From positions 1 to 6,060 of the forward strand of contig CANIIN010000186.1 of the NCBI GenBank assembly GCA_947467405.1: a stretch of DNA of 6,060 nt, written 5' to 3'. This DNA comes from Betaproteobacteria bacterium. GTDB taxonomy: Bacteria > Pseudomonadota > Gammaproteobacteria > Burkholderiales > SG8-39. This document shows, piece by piece, positions 1-6,060 of the stretch. The position numbers were made by a program, and so were the translations under genes. The notes beneath the pieces are model-generated. The model had not been told where the DNA came from. It did not search any database and saw only the letters and a program-made list of their open reading frames with translations. Numbering within the stretch: position 1 is the stretch's first letter; every line of letters begins with the position of its first letter.

Positions 1-440
1 ACATGATCGTGGCTGCGGACAATGCCTTCTTCGCTGAGCCGGTGATCCACAGCATGGCCATCGATTCGGTCGAGGTGCTGATGCATCCCTGGGTCATGAA
101 TCATCGCAAGGCCAAGGAGTTCATTCTTACCGGCATGCGCATGTCCGCGCAGGAGGCTCTGTCAGTCGGCATGGTCAATCAGGTCGTGTCTCTGGATAAG
201 CTGGAAGAGACCACCATGGCCATGGCGCTTCGCATCGCCGAAGCGCCGCCATTCGTCGCTCGCATGGTGAAGAGATCCATCAATCGGACCCTTGAAATCC
301 AGGGCCTGCGCGGATCGCTTCAGGCGCATTTCGACAGCCACCAGTTGACGCACGCTTCGCAGGAATGCGCGGACACGGTCCGGGCCGCAGGCACGGCGGG
401 CATGATCAGCAAAGGCAAGGAAAAGGCGGGCGGAGCATGA
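1..440 (+). CDS. Enoyl-CoA hydratase/isomerase (crotonase family), C-terminal part, cut by left edge
   Basis: Only the last 145 or so residues are in the window; the frame is open to the left edge, so the ATG at position 3 is probably internal. Crotonases hydrate or isomerise 2-enoyl-CoA thioesters in the cytoplasm. The family is recognised from the order: IVAADNAFF (strand before the second active-site loop), then AKEFILTGMRMSAQEAL and GMVNQVV (the usual tTG-risA-EA-GLVn-Vv block), then an alanine- and lysine-rich helix ending in PPFVARMVKRSIN. A HPW motif at residues 28-30 recalls a crotonase subgroup with DPVV-HPW signatures. The glutamate equivalent to rat crotonase Glu164 appears to be Val (codon 42-44, in FAEPVI), although a Glu lies two residues before it. 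The Glu144 region lies outside the window. The C-terminus is not the typical EGM-AF-EKR helix. The stop overlaps the next gene's start (ATGA). Family is fairly certain; exact reaction is not. Confidence 0.88.
   Translation, partial: MIVAADNAFFAEPVIHSMAIDSVEVLMHPWVMNHRKAKEFILTGMRMSAQEALSVGMVNQVVSLDKLEETTMAMALRIAEAPPFVARMVKRSINRTLEIQGLRGSLQAHFDSHQLTHASQECADTVRAAGTAGMISKGKEKAGGA
423..426 (+). promoter_or_regulatory. Probable Shine-Dalgarno for the acyl-CoA synthetase
   Basis: AAGG lies ten bases before the ATG at 437, inside the purine-rich 3' end of the crotonase gene (a further GGCGG follows). Together with the ATGA stop/start overlap this supports the start at 437 and suggests translational coupling. 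The match to the anti-SD sequence is partial. Confidence 0.45.
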
Positions 441-2668
441 ACAGCTCGGTAAAGAGCCGTCCGGATCTGGGGCCTCTGCTGGCAGCCTCCTCCATCGCGG
501 TCATCGGGGCGAGCAACGATCCTTATCGGATTGGCGGCATACCGCTGGTGCATTTGAGCAAGCACGAGCTGAACACCTATAACGATTATCGGGGCAGGGT
601 TTACCCTGTCAATCCTAAGTACAAGGAAATCTTCGGCCTGCCCACGTATCCCGATATCGAGTCGGTTCCAGAGGCCGTGGAACTGGCCATCATTGCAGTG
701 TCGGCTGAGCAGGTCATGCAGCAACTCGAGCGCTGTCATGCCCGCGGCGTCAAGGCGGCGATGGTGTTCGCGGCAGGCTATGCCGAAACCAATGAAGAAA
801 AGGGCTTTGCCCGCCAGCGCGAGCTGGTGGCGTTCGCCGAGCGCACTGGCATGCTCATTGCTGGTCCGAATTGCATGGGTAATGCGAACATGGTGACCGG
901 CGCGCATTCGACCTTCGCGGCGTCCGGCTTGTTCGTACCGCGCCCGGGTGTATTGCCGCACGTCGGCCGAATCGGCCTAGTGACCCAGAGCGGCAACATG
1001 TGCGCCATCGTGTTCATGTTCGCGCAGAGAATCGGCGTAGGCTTCAACTTCGTGATCAATACCGGCAATGAGGCGGTGGTCGAATTCAGCCAGTATCTCG
1101 ACTACGTCCTGGAGGATCATGAAACCGATGCGGCGGTCGGCTACATCGAACAACTTCGTGATGGGCCGGCATTCCTGAATGTCGCGCAGCGCTTTCGTGA
1201 GCGCGGCAAGCTGCTGGCCGTGATCAAGGCCGGGCTGACCGAGAAGGGCGCCGAAGCGGCGCGCTCCCATACCGCCGCGCTGGCGGGCAATTACGCCGCG
1301 TTTGCCGCTGCCTGCAAGCAGTCCGGCGTGCTGATAGCTGATGATCTTCCCCATCTGGCGCTGATCGCCTACCTGACGCGCTTCGGTCGCCAGGGTGGCA
1401 AGCGGGTTGCGGTAGTGACCATGTCGGGGGCAGCCGGGGCCTTGTTGTCGGACAAGTTCGTCGGGCATGGCGCGGAGCTGCCCACGTTGCCTGCCGAGGC
1501 GCAGGCGAAACTGCGGGCCCTGATTCCGGACTACGGCATGGTCTCGAACCCGGTTGACGTGACCGGCAACATCCAGAATGCCGTCACGGGCGGTTACAGC
1601 ACGTATTACAAGACGGTCAAGGCACTGGTCGATTGCGACGAAATCGACACCATCGTGCTGTGGATGCCGGGCTATTACCTGGACGGCGTGACCAAGGACC
1701 TGATCCAGCTGGCAACGGAAACCGGGAAGCTCATCGTCGCCATCGATCCGTCCGATATGGTCAACCCGGCCGCGCTCGAGGCCGGCGGGATTCCGGTCTT
1801 CAACGACATGATGCGTGCCGTGAAGGCCATTTCCTCCTACAGCCATTGGTGCGACGACCAGAAAGCCTTGAAGGCGGCCGGCAAATCCTCTGCGCTCAAG
1901 GCATCGACCGCCTCAGGAACAGCCGTATCCATGCCGAAGGAGGCGGTGACAATCCTGTCGGGTATCGCCGCCACATTGCCATGTTCCCTGGATGAAGCCG
2001 CCGGAAAGAACCTGCTCGCAAGTTTTGGCGTGCCGGTAGTCGGCGAAAAGGTTGTCGGGAATGCAGATGACGCAGCGAGTGCGGCCAGGGTGATCGGTTA
2101 TCCAGTCGCCATCAAGGTCTTGAGCGAGGACATACAGCACAAGACAGAGGCCGGCGGCGTCATGCTCGGTCTTGCCTCGGACGAAGCGGTTCGCGCGGCA
2201 TTTGCGGCGGTCACCGACAACGCGCGGCGCTACAAGCCATCCGCGAAGATTGCCGGTGCCGTGGTGCAGGCCATGACGCACGATGCCAAAACCGGCGCGA
2301 ACGAACTGCTGGTTGGGGTTACGCGCGATCCCGTGTTCGGCCTGATGATGACGGTCGGACTGGGCGGCGTATGGACGGAACTGTTCAAGGACGTATCGCA
2401 CCGCCTGCTGCCCGTCGGCGAAGATGCCGCACTGGAGATGCTCAAAAGCCTGAAGGGCTTTGCGCTGCTGGACGGTTATCGCGGCGCGCCGAAGGCCGAT
2501 CTGGATGCGGCGTGCAAGGCCATTGCCGGCATTTCCCGCGCGGCTTCGACCATTGGCGACGCGGTGCTTGAACTGGAAGTGAACCCGCTCGTGGTTCTGC
2601 CGCAGGGCAGGGGGGCGAAGGTGGTGGATGTGCTGCTCACCGTGGATCCGGGCAAGGTGGACCTCTAG
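437..2668 (+). CDS. NDP-forming acyl-CoA synthetase, fused alpha-beta type (acetate--CoA ligase [ADP-forming] family)
   Basis: 743 residues from the ATG at 437. This start was chosen because it gives the ATGA overlap with the preceding stop and the CoA-binding domain begins right after it; an in-frame ATG at 365 would add 24 arginine/glycine-rich residues lying inside the crotonase gene. Domains in order: CoA-binding Rossmann domain (about 10-155, with AVIGASNDP at 21-29 and GPNCMG at 143-148); succinyl-CoA-ligase-like domains (about 175-470, with LVTQSGNM at 181-188 and TMSGAAGALL at 328-337); a low-complexity linker (about 475-500); and an ATP-grasp domain (about 515-740). Likely phosphoryl-transfer residues are His278 in RSHTAALAG, Glu238 in GYIEQL, and His568 in QHKTEAGGV. 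GLGG (641-644) and the metal-site-like ELEVNPL (712-718) are present, so the protein looks intact. The family couples acyl-CoA formation or cleavage to ATP/ADP and is in principle reversible. In this operon it probably activates the acid that the dehydrogenases then oxidise. Substrate unknown; pimeloyl- and acetyl-CoA synthetases belong to this superfamily. Confidence 0.9.
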   Translation: MNSSVKSRPDLGPLLAASSIAVIGASNDPYRIGGIPLVHLSKHELNTYNDYRGRVYPVNPKYKEIFGLPTYPDIESVPEAVELAIIAVSAEQVMQQLERCHARGVKAAMVFAAGYAETNEEKGFARQRELVAFAERTGMLIAGPNCMGNANMVTGAHSTFAASGLFVPRPGVLPHVGRIGLVTQSGNMCAIVFMFAQRIGVGFNFVINTGNEAVVEFSQYLDYVLEDHETDAAVGYIEQLRDGPAFLNVAQRFRERGKLLAVIKAGLTEKGAEAARSHTAALAGNYAAFAAACKQSGVLIADDLPHLALIAYLTRFGRQGGKRVAVVTMSGAAGALLSDKFVGHGAELPTLPAEAQAKLRALIPDYGMVSNPVDVTGNIQNAVTGGYSTYYKTVKALVDCDEIDTIVLWMPGYYLDGVTKDLIQLATETGKLIVAIDPSDMVNPAALEAGGIPVFNDMMRAVKAISSYSHWCDDQKALKAAGKSSALKASTASGTAVSMPKEAVTILSGIAATLPCSLDEAAGKNLLASFGVPVVGEKVVGNADDAASAARVIGYPVAIKVLSEDIQHKTEAGGVMLGLASDEAVRAAFAAVTDNARRYKPSAKIAGAVVQAMTHDAKTGANELLVGVTRDPVFGLMMTVGLGGVWTELFKDVSHRLLPVGEDAALEMLKSLKGFALLDGYRGAPKADLDAACKAIAGISRAASTIGDAVLELEVNPLVVLPQGRGAKVVDVLLTVDPGKVDL
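2654..2660 (+). promoter_or_regulatory. Probable Shine-Dalgarno for the first acyl-CoA dehydrogenase
   Basis: AAGGTGG sits ten bases before the ATG at 2671, within the last codons of the synthetase gene. It is the clearest ribosome-binding site in the window and supports the 2671 start, which lies two bases after the synthetase stop codon. Confidence 0.55.
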
Positions 2669-2670
2669 AA

Positions 2671-3864
2671 ATGAATCCGTCATTTTCCGCCGCTGAAGAG
2701 GCCTTTCGGCAGGAGGCCAGAATCTGGCTCATCGAAAGCCTGCGCAGCGTCGGCTACGACGCGATGAGCTGGCGTGAAAGGCTCGACACGGACTTCTGCA
2801 TGCGCTGGGAGCGCCATATGGGCGCTTCGGGCTGGACCGGGTTGTCGTGGCCGAAGGAATACGGTGGACGTGCGTTGCCGCTGGTGCAGCAGGTGATCTT
2901 TCAGGAGGAGTATGCGCGCGCCGAGGCGCCGATCCTGTGGAACAGCATGGCGCATGGCATCCTTGCGCCGACGTTGATGTATTACGGCACCGAGTCGCAG
3001 AAGAAGCGCTTCCTGCCCGGCATACTCAGTAACGAAGAGCGCTGGTGCCAGGGCTACTCCGAGCCGGGCGCCGGTTCTGACCTCGCTGCGCTGGCCACAC
3101 GCGCCGAGCGAATCAGCGACGCGCGTGGCGATCGATATGTCGTCACCGGCCAGAAGGTCTGGACCAGCGTGGCGCAGTTCGCCCACTGGTGTTTCATCCT
3201 GGTGCGCTCCGATCCGAAGTCCTCGCGCCACAAAGGCATCAGCTTCCTGCTTCTGGACATGAAGAGCAGGGGAGTGACCGTGCGTCCGCTTCGCCAGATG
3301 ACCGGTGAGTCGGAATTCAACGAAGTGTTCTTTGATGGCGTCGAAGTGCCGGTGGAGAACCGCGTCGGCGAGGAAGGCCAGGGCTGGGAAATTGCCATGA
3401 CCGCCGCCAATCATGAGCGCGGCACTTTCTTCGTGCCGATGCTCGTCAGCATGCAGAGCGAACTGCGCGACCTGGTCAAGCTGGCCCGCACCACGCCGAG
3501 CGATGGTCGTCCTGCCATCGAGGATCCATTGATCCAGGACAAGCTGGCGCAGCTTTACATGGACGTTTCGGTCATGCGGCTCAATTCCTACCGCACGCTG
3601 GAGACCCTTATGCAAGGCCGCCCGCCGGGTCCCGAAGCATCGTTCACCAAGCTGTTCTGGAGCGAGGTGCGGCAGCGCATGCTGGAGCTGGCCATGGACA
3701 TCCTGGGACCTCAGGCGATGCTGGCCTGGACAGATCCGCAAGCCGCCGCCGGTGGACGCTGGCAGCGAGAGCACCTCTGGTCTCGAGCAATAACCATCCT
3801 CGCCGCGACCTCGGAGATCCATCGCAACATCATTGCCGAGCGCGGACTCGGCATGCCACGCTGA
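2671..3864 (+). CDS. Acyl-CoA dehydrogenase, large/catalytic-type subunit (PimC-like or heteromeric FadE-like)
   Basis: 397 residues, the usual length for the family, full N-, middle- and C-domains. FAD enzymes of this family oxidise acyl-CoA to 2-enoyl-CoA and pass electrons to electron-transfer flavoprotein. Visible motifs: WTGLSWPKEYGG (55-66); the flavin/substrate signature WCQGYSEPGAGSDLA (125-139); VTGQKVWTSVAQFAHW (158-173); NEVFFDGVEVPVENRVGEEGQGW (split here as NEVFFDGVEVP and VGEEGQGW); and the C-terminal ATSEIHRNIIAERGLGMPR (379-397). The position of the classical catalytic glutamate of medium-chain enzymes (YEGT) reads LAAT, with Ala378 in place of Glu. Glu249 in NHERG sits where isovaleryl- and long-chain-type enzymes carry their base, so it is the likely catalytic residue. 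It starts two bases after the synthetase stop and is followed nine bases later by a second, unlike dehydrogenase, as in known alpha2beta2 pairs. The family is certain; the substrate and the partner role are inferred. Confidence 0.92.
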   Translation: MNPSFSAAEEAFRQEARIWLIESLRSVGYDAMSWRERLDTDFCMRWERHMGASGWTGLSWPKEYGGRALPLVQQVIFQEEYARAEAPILWNSMAHGILAPTLMYYGTESQKKRFLPGILSNEERWCQGYSEPGAGSDLAALATRAERISDARGDRYVVTGQKVWTSVAQFAHWCFILVRSDPKSSRHKGISFLLLDMKSRGVTVRPLRQMTGESEFNEVFFDGVEVPVENRVGEEGQGWEIAMTAANHERGTFFVPMLVSMQSELRDLVKLARTTPSDGRPAIEDPLIQDKLAQLYMDVSVMRLNSYRTLETLMQGRPPGPEASFTKLFWSEVRQRMLELAMDILGPQAMLAWTDPQAAAGGRWQREHLWSRAITILAATSEIHRNIIAERGLGMPR

Positions 3865-3873
3865 GCGACCCCC

Positions 3874-5022
3874 ATGAATTTTGAACCGACTGAAGAGCAG
3901 CGCCTGCTGCGGGAATCGGCGCGCAGCGCGCTGGTAGGCCTGTGTACCATGCCTGTGCTGCGCAAGGGCTTCGATGATCCGGCCAAGCTGGATGCCTTTG
4001 CACAGGCGCTTTGGGCTAGCGTGGCTGAGTTGGGTTGGACTGGACTGGTGGTGCCGGAAGAACACGGCGGCATGGGCCTTGGCGCGACAGAGTTTGCCAT
4101 CCTGCACGAGGAGCTGGGTCGTGCGCTGTTCACGGGGCCGTACACGGTGACAGCCGTGCTGGCTGCCGGCCTGCTGCAATTGGCCGGTTGTCCGGCCAGT
4201 CTGCGCGCCAGACTGACGGACATCGCCAGCGGCGCCATGCGCCTGGCTTTGCTCGAAGTTCAGTCCGGGGAGCGCGAATCCTTTTTTGCCACGTGCGGTC
4301 ACGGGGGCACGGTCAGTCTTGGCACCCATCGTGTCCCGGATGCCGGCGTCGCAACGCACTTTCTGCTGTTGGCGACGGAACAGGTTACGTCGAGTCACGC
4401 TGGCGTTGGCCGCCTGGGGATGTGCCTGGTCGATCGCTCCGCCAGCGGCGTGACGGTCGAATCGAGAGAATCCTTCGATCCCACCCATACCATGGGCAGC
4501 GTTACGTTGCGCGACGCGCCGCTCGATCCGGGCCATTTCCATGTGACCGAACTTCCTGCAGCACAAATCGCGCGGGTGCTGGGTGATATGCGTCTCGCCC
4601 GTTGCAGCGAAATGCTGGGTGTCGCCGATCGCGCGCTGTCCGAGACCGTGGCGTATGTCAAAGAGCGCAAGCAATTCGGCCAGCCGGTCGGGTCATTTCA
4701 GGCCGTGAAACACAAGTTGGCCGACGCCTATATCGCGCTAGAAAATTCTCGCACGGCAGCGCGTTATGCGGCATTGGCCCGCGATGCGGGCGCTGCTGAT
4801 GCCTTGCTGGCGCTGGACGTGGCGGAGGCGATGACCAGCGTGATGGGGATACGCGTGACCGGGGACTGCATCCAGGCGCACGGCGGAATGGGCTTCACCT
4901 GGGAGTCCGACATGCATCTGTACTTCAAGCGCGCGCGCTGGCTGGCCTCGACTGGCAGGGGTGTCGGGCACGCCAGGGCATCGATTGCTAGCGCTATTGT
5001 CGAGGGACGAGTCGAGTTCTAG
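3874..5022 (+). CDS. Acyl-CoA dehydrogenase, small/non-catalytic-type subunit (PimD-like or heteromeric FadE-like)
   Basis: 382 residues. The N-terminal domain is recognisable from FEPTEEQRLLRESAR (3-17), LGWTGLVVPEEHGGMGLGA (53-71) and the helix EFAILHEELGRAL. The C-terminal domain has the family block YVKERKQFGQPVGSFQAVKHKLAD (261-284, quoted here only as its key residues Arg265, Gln267, Phe268, Gly269 and Gln276) and QAHGGMGFTWESDMHLYFKRAR (key residues His336, Gly337, Gly338, Gly340). The middle domain is divergent: there is no (T/S)EP-GSD flavin signature; the equivalent stretch reads LALLEVQSGE. No glutamate is evident at either usual base position: the segment after KRAR is WLASTGRG, and the helix near 240 reads MRLARCSEMLG. 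This fits the partner subunit of a heterotetramer that contributes FAD contacts rather than the base. The nine-base gap after the first dehydrogenase contains no clear Shine-Dalgarno, so translation is probably coupled. It is the last gene of the operon. Confidence 0.9.
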   Translation: MNFEPTEEQRLLRESARSALVGLCTMPVLRKGFDDPAKLDAFAQALWASVAELGWTGLVVPEEHGGMGLGATEFAILHEELGRALFTGPYTVTAVLAAGLLQLAGCPASLRARLTDIASGAMRLALLEVQSGERESFFATCGHGGTVSLGTHRVPDAGVATHFLLLATEQVTSSHAGVGRLGMCLVDRSASGVTVESRESFDPTHTMGSVTLRDAPLDPGHFHVTELPAAQIARVLGDMRLARCSEMLGVADRALSETVAYVKERKQFGQPVGSFQAVKHKLADAYIALENSRTAARYAALARDAGAADALLALDVAEAMTSVMGIRVTGDCIQAHGGMGFTWESDMHLYFKRARWLASTGRGVGHARASIASAIVEGRVEF

Positions 5023-5049
5023 TCGCCGGCAGCGTGTCGCTGCGGGCGA
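5023..5049 (+). terminator. Strong hairpin between convergent genes, possible transcription end signal
   Basis: Starting on the base after the dehydrogenase stop, five base pairs (5023-5027 with 5045-5049), one G-G mismatch (5028/5044) and six pairs (5029-5034 with 5038-5043) enclose a TGT loop. The stem is symmetric, so it would form in transcripts from either side. There is no T-tract after it on either strand, so it is not a canonical intrinsic terminator. It may slow polymerase or protect the 3' ends of both mRNAs. It occupies 27 of the 46 bases separating the two converging stop codons. Confidence 0.4.
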
Positions 5050-5068
5050 TCATTCGGTCTGGTTCAGG

Positions 5069-6060
5069 TCAGCCCGGTACGGCCGCTTCCCAATGCTCGA
5101 TCACCAGTTGCAGGGATTGCACACCGTTGAATTCGTTCACGCCCACTCGGTAGGCGGCGCGGATGGCGGCCGGCATGGGCATGGATGAGTTGAAGTGCAT
5201 GGCTTCGACCGTGCGATCGCCGCGGCGCAGCTTCAGCTTGAGGTGCTTTTCACCCACGATGCGCTGGCTGGCGACCGAGAACTCGTCGCGGTACAGCGGT
5301 TGCGGAAATCCCTGTCCCCAGATATGCGACTCCAGCATCTGCGCCGTGGCGAGACTGAGATAGGGCGGTTCCAGCGAGCCGTCGGTTTCCAGCGCCTGCG
5401 TCAGCGCCTCCGGCAGCAGCATGTCGCGCACCGCCTTCTCGAAGGCGTTGGCGAAGCGTTCGAAGTCCTGCTCTCGGATGGTGACGCCGGCCGCCGCGGC
5501 ATGGCCGCCGAAGCGCAGCAGCACGCCGGGCTCGCGCTTGGCCACCAGATCCAGCGCATCGCGCAGGTGCAGGCCGCGTATCGAGCGCCCGGAACCCTTC
5601 AGCTCGCCGGTGGGTGAATCGTTGGCTTCGTCGGCGCGCGCGAACGCGATGGTGGGGCGGTGGCGCAGGTCCTTGACGCGGCCGGCCAGGATGCCGACCA
5701 CACCCTGATGCCAGGTGGGGTCGAACAGCGACAGCGTGTACTTGACCGCAGCGCCCGGCTTGCCGCCGGCGGTGGCGTCGTCGTCGCCATCCTCGCCGCC
5801 ATCGCCATCGTCGTCGGTGCTCAGCGTCGCCAGCATGCGCTCGGCCTGCTCGCGCATGCCGCCTTCGATGGAACGCCGCTCGCGGTTCAGGTCGTCCAGG
5901 CTGCGCGCGATTTCCAGTGCGCGGCCGTAGTCGTCGGTGACCAGGCACTCGATGCCCAGGCTCATGTCGTTCAGGCGCCCGGCGGCGTTGATGCGCGGCC
6001 CGAGCACGAATCCGAAATCGAAACTCGCGGCGCGGCGCGGATCGCGTCCCGACACGGCGA
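5069..6060 (-). CDS. recJ: Single-stranded-DNA-specific 5'-3' exonuclease RecJ, C-terminal part, cut by right edge
   Basis: The last 329 residues are in the window; the frame continues past the right edge, so the GTG at 6055-6053 is internal. Residue numbers below count from that codon. RecJ degrades single-stranded DNA 5' to 3' in RecF-pathway recombination and mismatch and base-excision repair. The family is identified by FGFVLGPRINAAGRLNDMS (14-32), TWHQGVVGILAGRVKD (114-129), GSGRSIRGLHLRDAL (154-168) and RFGGHAAAAGVTI (181-193, the DHHA1 signature), followed by an OB-fold-like C-terminus (about 228-322; GQGFPQPLYRDEF and VGEKHLKLKLRRGD). The catalytic DHH motifs of the N-terminal half are outside the window. 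An aspartate/glycine-rich insert (81-93) splits the linker helix from the DHHA1 domain. Full-length RecJ is usually about 560-580 residues, so roughly the C-terminal 55-60% is seen. The gene faces the catabolic operon and ends 46 bases from it. Confidence 0.93.
   Translation of the reverse strand, partial: AVSGRDPRRAASFDFGFVLGPRINAAGRLNDMSLGIECLVTDDYGRALEIARSLDDLNRERRSIEGGMREQAERMLATLSTDDDGDGGEDGDDDATAGGKPGAAVKYTLSLFDPTWHQGVVGILAGRVKDLRHRPTIAFARADEANDSPTGELKGSGRSIRGLHLRDALDLVAKREPGVLLRFGGHAAAAGVTIREQDFERFANAFEKAVRDMLLPEALTQALETDGSLEPPYLSLATAQMLESHIWGQGFPQPLYRDEFSVASQRIVGEKHLKLKLRRGDRTVEAMHFNSSMPMPAAIRAAYRVGVNEFNGVQSLQLVIEHWEAAVPG

Noticed and set aside
3..5. ATG at position 3 as true start of the crotonase
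   Set aside because: The protein from here begins in the middle of the crotonase fold, lacking the N-terminal half; the frame is open to the window edge.
365..436. Upstream in-frame ATG as an alternative start of the synthetase
   Set aside because: The extra 24 residues are Arg/Gly/His-rich out-of-frame reading of the crotonase 3' end; the ATG at 437 gives a standard ATGA overlap and the expected N-terminus.
977..1846. 289-codon minus-strand open frame inside the synthetase gene
   Set aside because: No family motif, shadow-like composition (His/Arg/Gly/Gln), lies wholly opposite well-conserved domains of the synthetase.
1913..2683. 256-codon minus-strand open frame over the ATP-grasp domain
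   Set aside because: Shadow of the real coding strand; no motif or ribosome-binding context.
2680..4674. 664-codon open frame on the minus strand opposite both dehydrogenase genes
   Set aside because: It is rich in His, Arg, Gln and Ala with no recognisable domain, spans two clearly real genes and their junction, and is the expected antisense shadow of high-GC codon use.
5195..5617. Plus-strand open frames of up to 140 codons opposite recJ
   Set aside because: Antisense shadows of RecJ with no motifs.
6053..6055. GTG as the start of recJ
   Set aside because: The frame stays open to the edge and the sequence here matches the middle of RecJ, with the DHH catalytic motifs still missing.
1..6060. 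CRISPR array, tRNA/rRNA, insertion sequence, att site, toxin-antitoxin or defence system
   Set aside because: No spaced direct repeats, cloverleaf-like sequence, terminal inverted repeats or matching protein motifs were seen; coding genes fill nearly the whole window.

Overview
The window looks like part of a high-GC proteobacterial chromosome, most likely betaproteobacterial (Burkholderiales-like). The evidence is the strongly GC-biased third codon positions, the RecJ sequence style and the tightly packed acyl-CoA catabolism genes. The genus cannot be fixed from this sequence alone.

Layout: positions 1-5022 hold a four-gene, plus-strand operon whose first gene is cut by the left edge. The order is a crotonase-family enoyl-CoA hydratase (3' end only), a fused NDP-forming acyl-CoA synthetase (743 aa), a large-type acyl-CoA dehydrogenase (397 aa) and a small-type acyl-CoA dehydrogenase (382 aa). 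Junctions are very tight: an ATGA overlap, then gaps of 2 and 9 bases. This implies one transcript with translational coupling. The promoter is upstream of the window. After a 46-base gap that is mostly one strong hairpin, the 3' part of recJ (single-strand DNA exonuclease) lies on the minus strand, converging on the operon and running off the right edge.

How the genes work together (inference from family knowledge): the synthetase activates a carboxylic acid to its CoA thioester using a nucleoside triphosphate via phospho-histidine chemistry. The two unlike dehydrogenases probably form one alpha2beta2 enzyme that introduces the 2,3-double bond, and the crotonase hydrates the enoyl-CoA. This is an activation plus first beta-oxidation steps module for an unidentified acid. 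The closest remembered parallels are PimC/PimD-type dehydrogenases for dicarboxylic acyl-CoA and the heteromeric FadE pairs of steroid side-chain degradation. The substrate cannot be read from the window.

No RNA genes, mobile elements, CRISPR arrays or evident novel system were seen. The most interesting points are the split catalytic features of the dehydrogenase pair, a crotonase lacking one of the two classical catalytic glutamates, the pairing of an NDP-forming synthetase with this dehydrogenase type, and an acidic low-complexity insert in RecJ. No stretch over 300 bases is without a gene.
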